DNA of 64,000 nt from Streptomyces sp. A012304 (GTDB lineage Bacteria; Actinomycetota; Actinomycetes; Streptomycetales; Streptomycetaceae), in assembly GCF_026008495.1 (NCBI RefSeq), contig NZ_BQUN01000001.1, forward strand, positions 1-64,000. The letters run 5' to 3'. Positions 63,118 to 64,000 of the stretch are shown here, piece after piece. The notes under the pieces were generated by a model. The model did not search any database. It saw only the letters and a program-made list of their open reading frames with translations, and had not been told where the DNA came from. The position numbers and the translations under genes are program-made. How positions within the stretch are numbered: the stretch's first letter is position 1; each line of letters opens with the position of its first letter.

Positions 63118-63412
63118 GTTCCTGCTTTCGCGCCTTGGAGAGCCGAGAGACACACGCCATGCAGGATGGACCGCACCACAGGTGCTGTAGCGCCGAGGAT
63201 TCCGCTCGCGCCAGCGGATGGTATCGAGACGGCAACTGTGAACAGGCCTGTCGGCAACGCAGATCGCGGTTGCGGCCGCGATGAAGGCAACGGACCGAGG
63301 CTCACTGTCGGATCCGTTCGCCCCGCTGAGCGGAGAGGAAGCCCACCCCTCTGTCTCAACGCTGATCCCCACCGTGACCGCAGGCCAGCCTCGTGCGATG
63401 GATCGCAAGCCG

Positions 63413-64000
63413 CTACGTTCGGCATGCCGCGATCATGCACACGGGCATGGGAAGGTACACGTGACCGGCGACGCTGACTGCGCGCACGCTCTCCACCAAT
63501 TTTTCGCGCGCACGCTCCCTGTCCTTTTCTGGAATCCTCTCCATTTGTGTTCTTCTGCCGTGTGACATGCGCCAGTCCCAGAATTTCGAGACCGGCACCG
63601 AGACCGGGAAGAACATATTCACCACTTGTATTTTTGCGTACTCAAGTTGGTACATAGCGGCGACTATGGCCGAGCTGTCGATTCCCGGCATAGGCGCTCG
63701 TTCCTGTGCAGATGCACCCATGAACTCGATGAGGGCCGCGTCTGCGGTGCGGTCGACGATGTCCAGGTCGTCAGGTGCTGCCGCGGGGGTGCAGATGGCG
63801 ATGCGGCCTCCGGGGCGAAGCATGTGGGTGAGCTGCCGGAGGGTGCGTTGTGGCTCTGGAAGGAACTGAAGGACGAGGCCGGCGAGGAGGACGTCGAAGG
63901 TTCCCGTCCTTGCGGGAAGAGAGTCTGCGTCGGCAACTACCGCGAATGCGTGGGTGAGTCCGCGGGCAGCAAGTGCCTGGTTCGCTTGGCTGACCATCTC
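63413..64000 (-). CDS. Class I SAM methyltransferase, 5' end cut by window
   Basis: At least 195 residues; the start lies beyond base 64000. Methyltransferase_11 features: FDVLLAGLVLQFLPEPQRTL and LRPGGRIAICTPA (motifs after the SAM loop). The glycine-rich SAM loop should lie upstream, outside the window. The C-terminal half (YAKIQVVNMFFPVSVPVSKF) may bind substrate. Small-molecule methylation is likely. Confidence 0.8.
   Translation of the reverse strand, partial: EMVSQANQALAARGLTHAFAVVADADSLPARTGTFDVLLAGLVLQFLPEPQRTLRQLTHMLRPGGRIAICTPAAAPDDLDIVDRTADAALIEFMGASAQERAPMPGIDSSAIVAAMYQLEYAKIQVVNMFFPVSVPVSKFWDWRMSHGRRTQMERIPEKDRERAREKLVESVRAVSVAGHVYLPMPVCMIAACRT

Noticed and set aside
63076..63408. 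110-codon minus-strand frame between nitrilase and methyltransferase genes
   Set aside because: Overlaps the nitrilase 3' end, irregular composition, no recognisable domain.

Overview
The window is very GC-rich, uses GTG and TTG starts freely, packs genes with 4-base start/stop overlaps, and carries families typical of Streptomyces: a conservon, DUF397/XRE pairs, a DUF2637 protein, a PF04672-type methyltransferase and rare TTA codons. I read it as an accessory segment of a Streptomyces-like actinomycete, either a chromosome arm or a large plasmid. The replicon type cannot be settled from sequence alone. No rRNA, tRNA, CRISPR array or complete insertion sequence was recognised.

Region 1 (1-16 kb): a lipoprotein, two frameshift-broken genes (one Nudix), small regulatory and secreted proteins, then a Tad/Flp-type pilus locus on the + strand. 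That locus runs SAF/CpaB-like, CpaE-like, TadA, TadB, TadC, a candidate pilin, three TadE/TadG-like proteins, and a 1246-residue membrane protein fusing two LysM domains to a SARP/BTAD-like regulator. Its prepilin peptidase lies apart at 24.5 kb.

Region 2 (16-26 kb): a pair of SOS-type genes, a catalytically degenerate Y-family polymerase (ImuB-like) and a LexA-like repressor, each preceded by a plausible LexA box. A protein with six zinc-ribbon repeats and a GIY-YIG-like end follows, then membrane proteins and a DUF2637 protein. A replicative-type DnaE at 58-62 kb could be their partner.

Region 3 (26-36 kb): mostly regulation. It holds a TTA-containing methyltransferase, a DUF397/XRE pair and three paralogous regulators interleaved with a 2'-5' RNA ligase-like protein and a RibD-like deaminase. 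An aldo/keto reductase and an RsbW-like ATPase follow. Three copies of a paired TGGCCA site lie around 35.7-36.3 kb, two of them inside a long inverted repeat.

Region 4 (36-54 kb): an unbroken + strand run. It begins with a conservon (CvnA-D plus a GAF protein), continues with an acyl-CoA dehydrogenase-like protein, unknown and HTH proteins, a P450, a 58-residue peptide, a full-length LanB-like dehydratase and a GH15 hydrolase. It ends with a tightly coupled six-gene set containing three intact endonuclease/exonuclease/phosphatase (EEP) proteins, a serine-less resolvase-like protein, an HTH protein and a DUF6624-like protein. No LanC, transporter or protease is seen. This run is the best candidate for an undescribed pathway.

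Region 5 (54-64 kb): an XRE regulator, a frameshifted ATPase/TPR regulator, a VanX-like dipeptidase, dnaE with a coupled cysteine-motif protein, a nitrilase-family hydrolase, and a methyltransferase cut by the window end.
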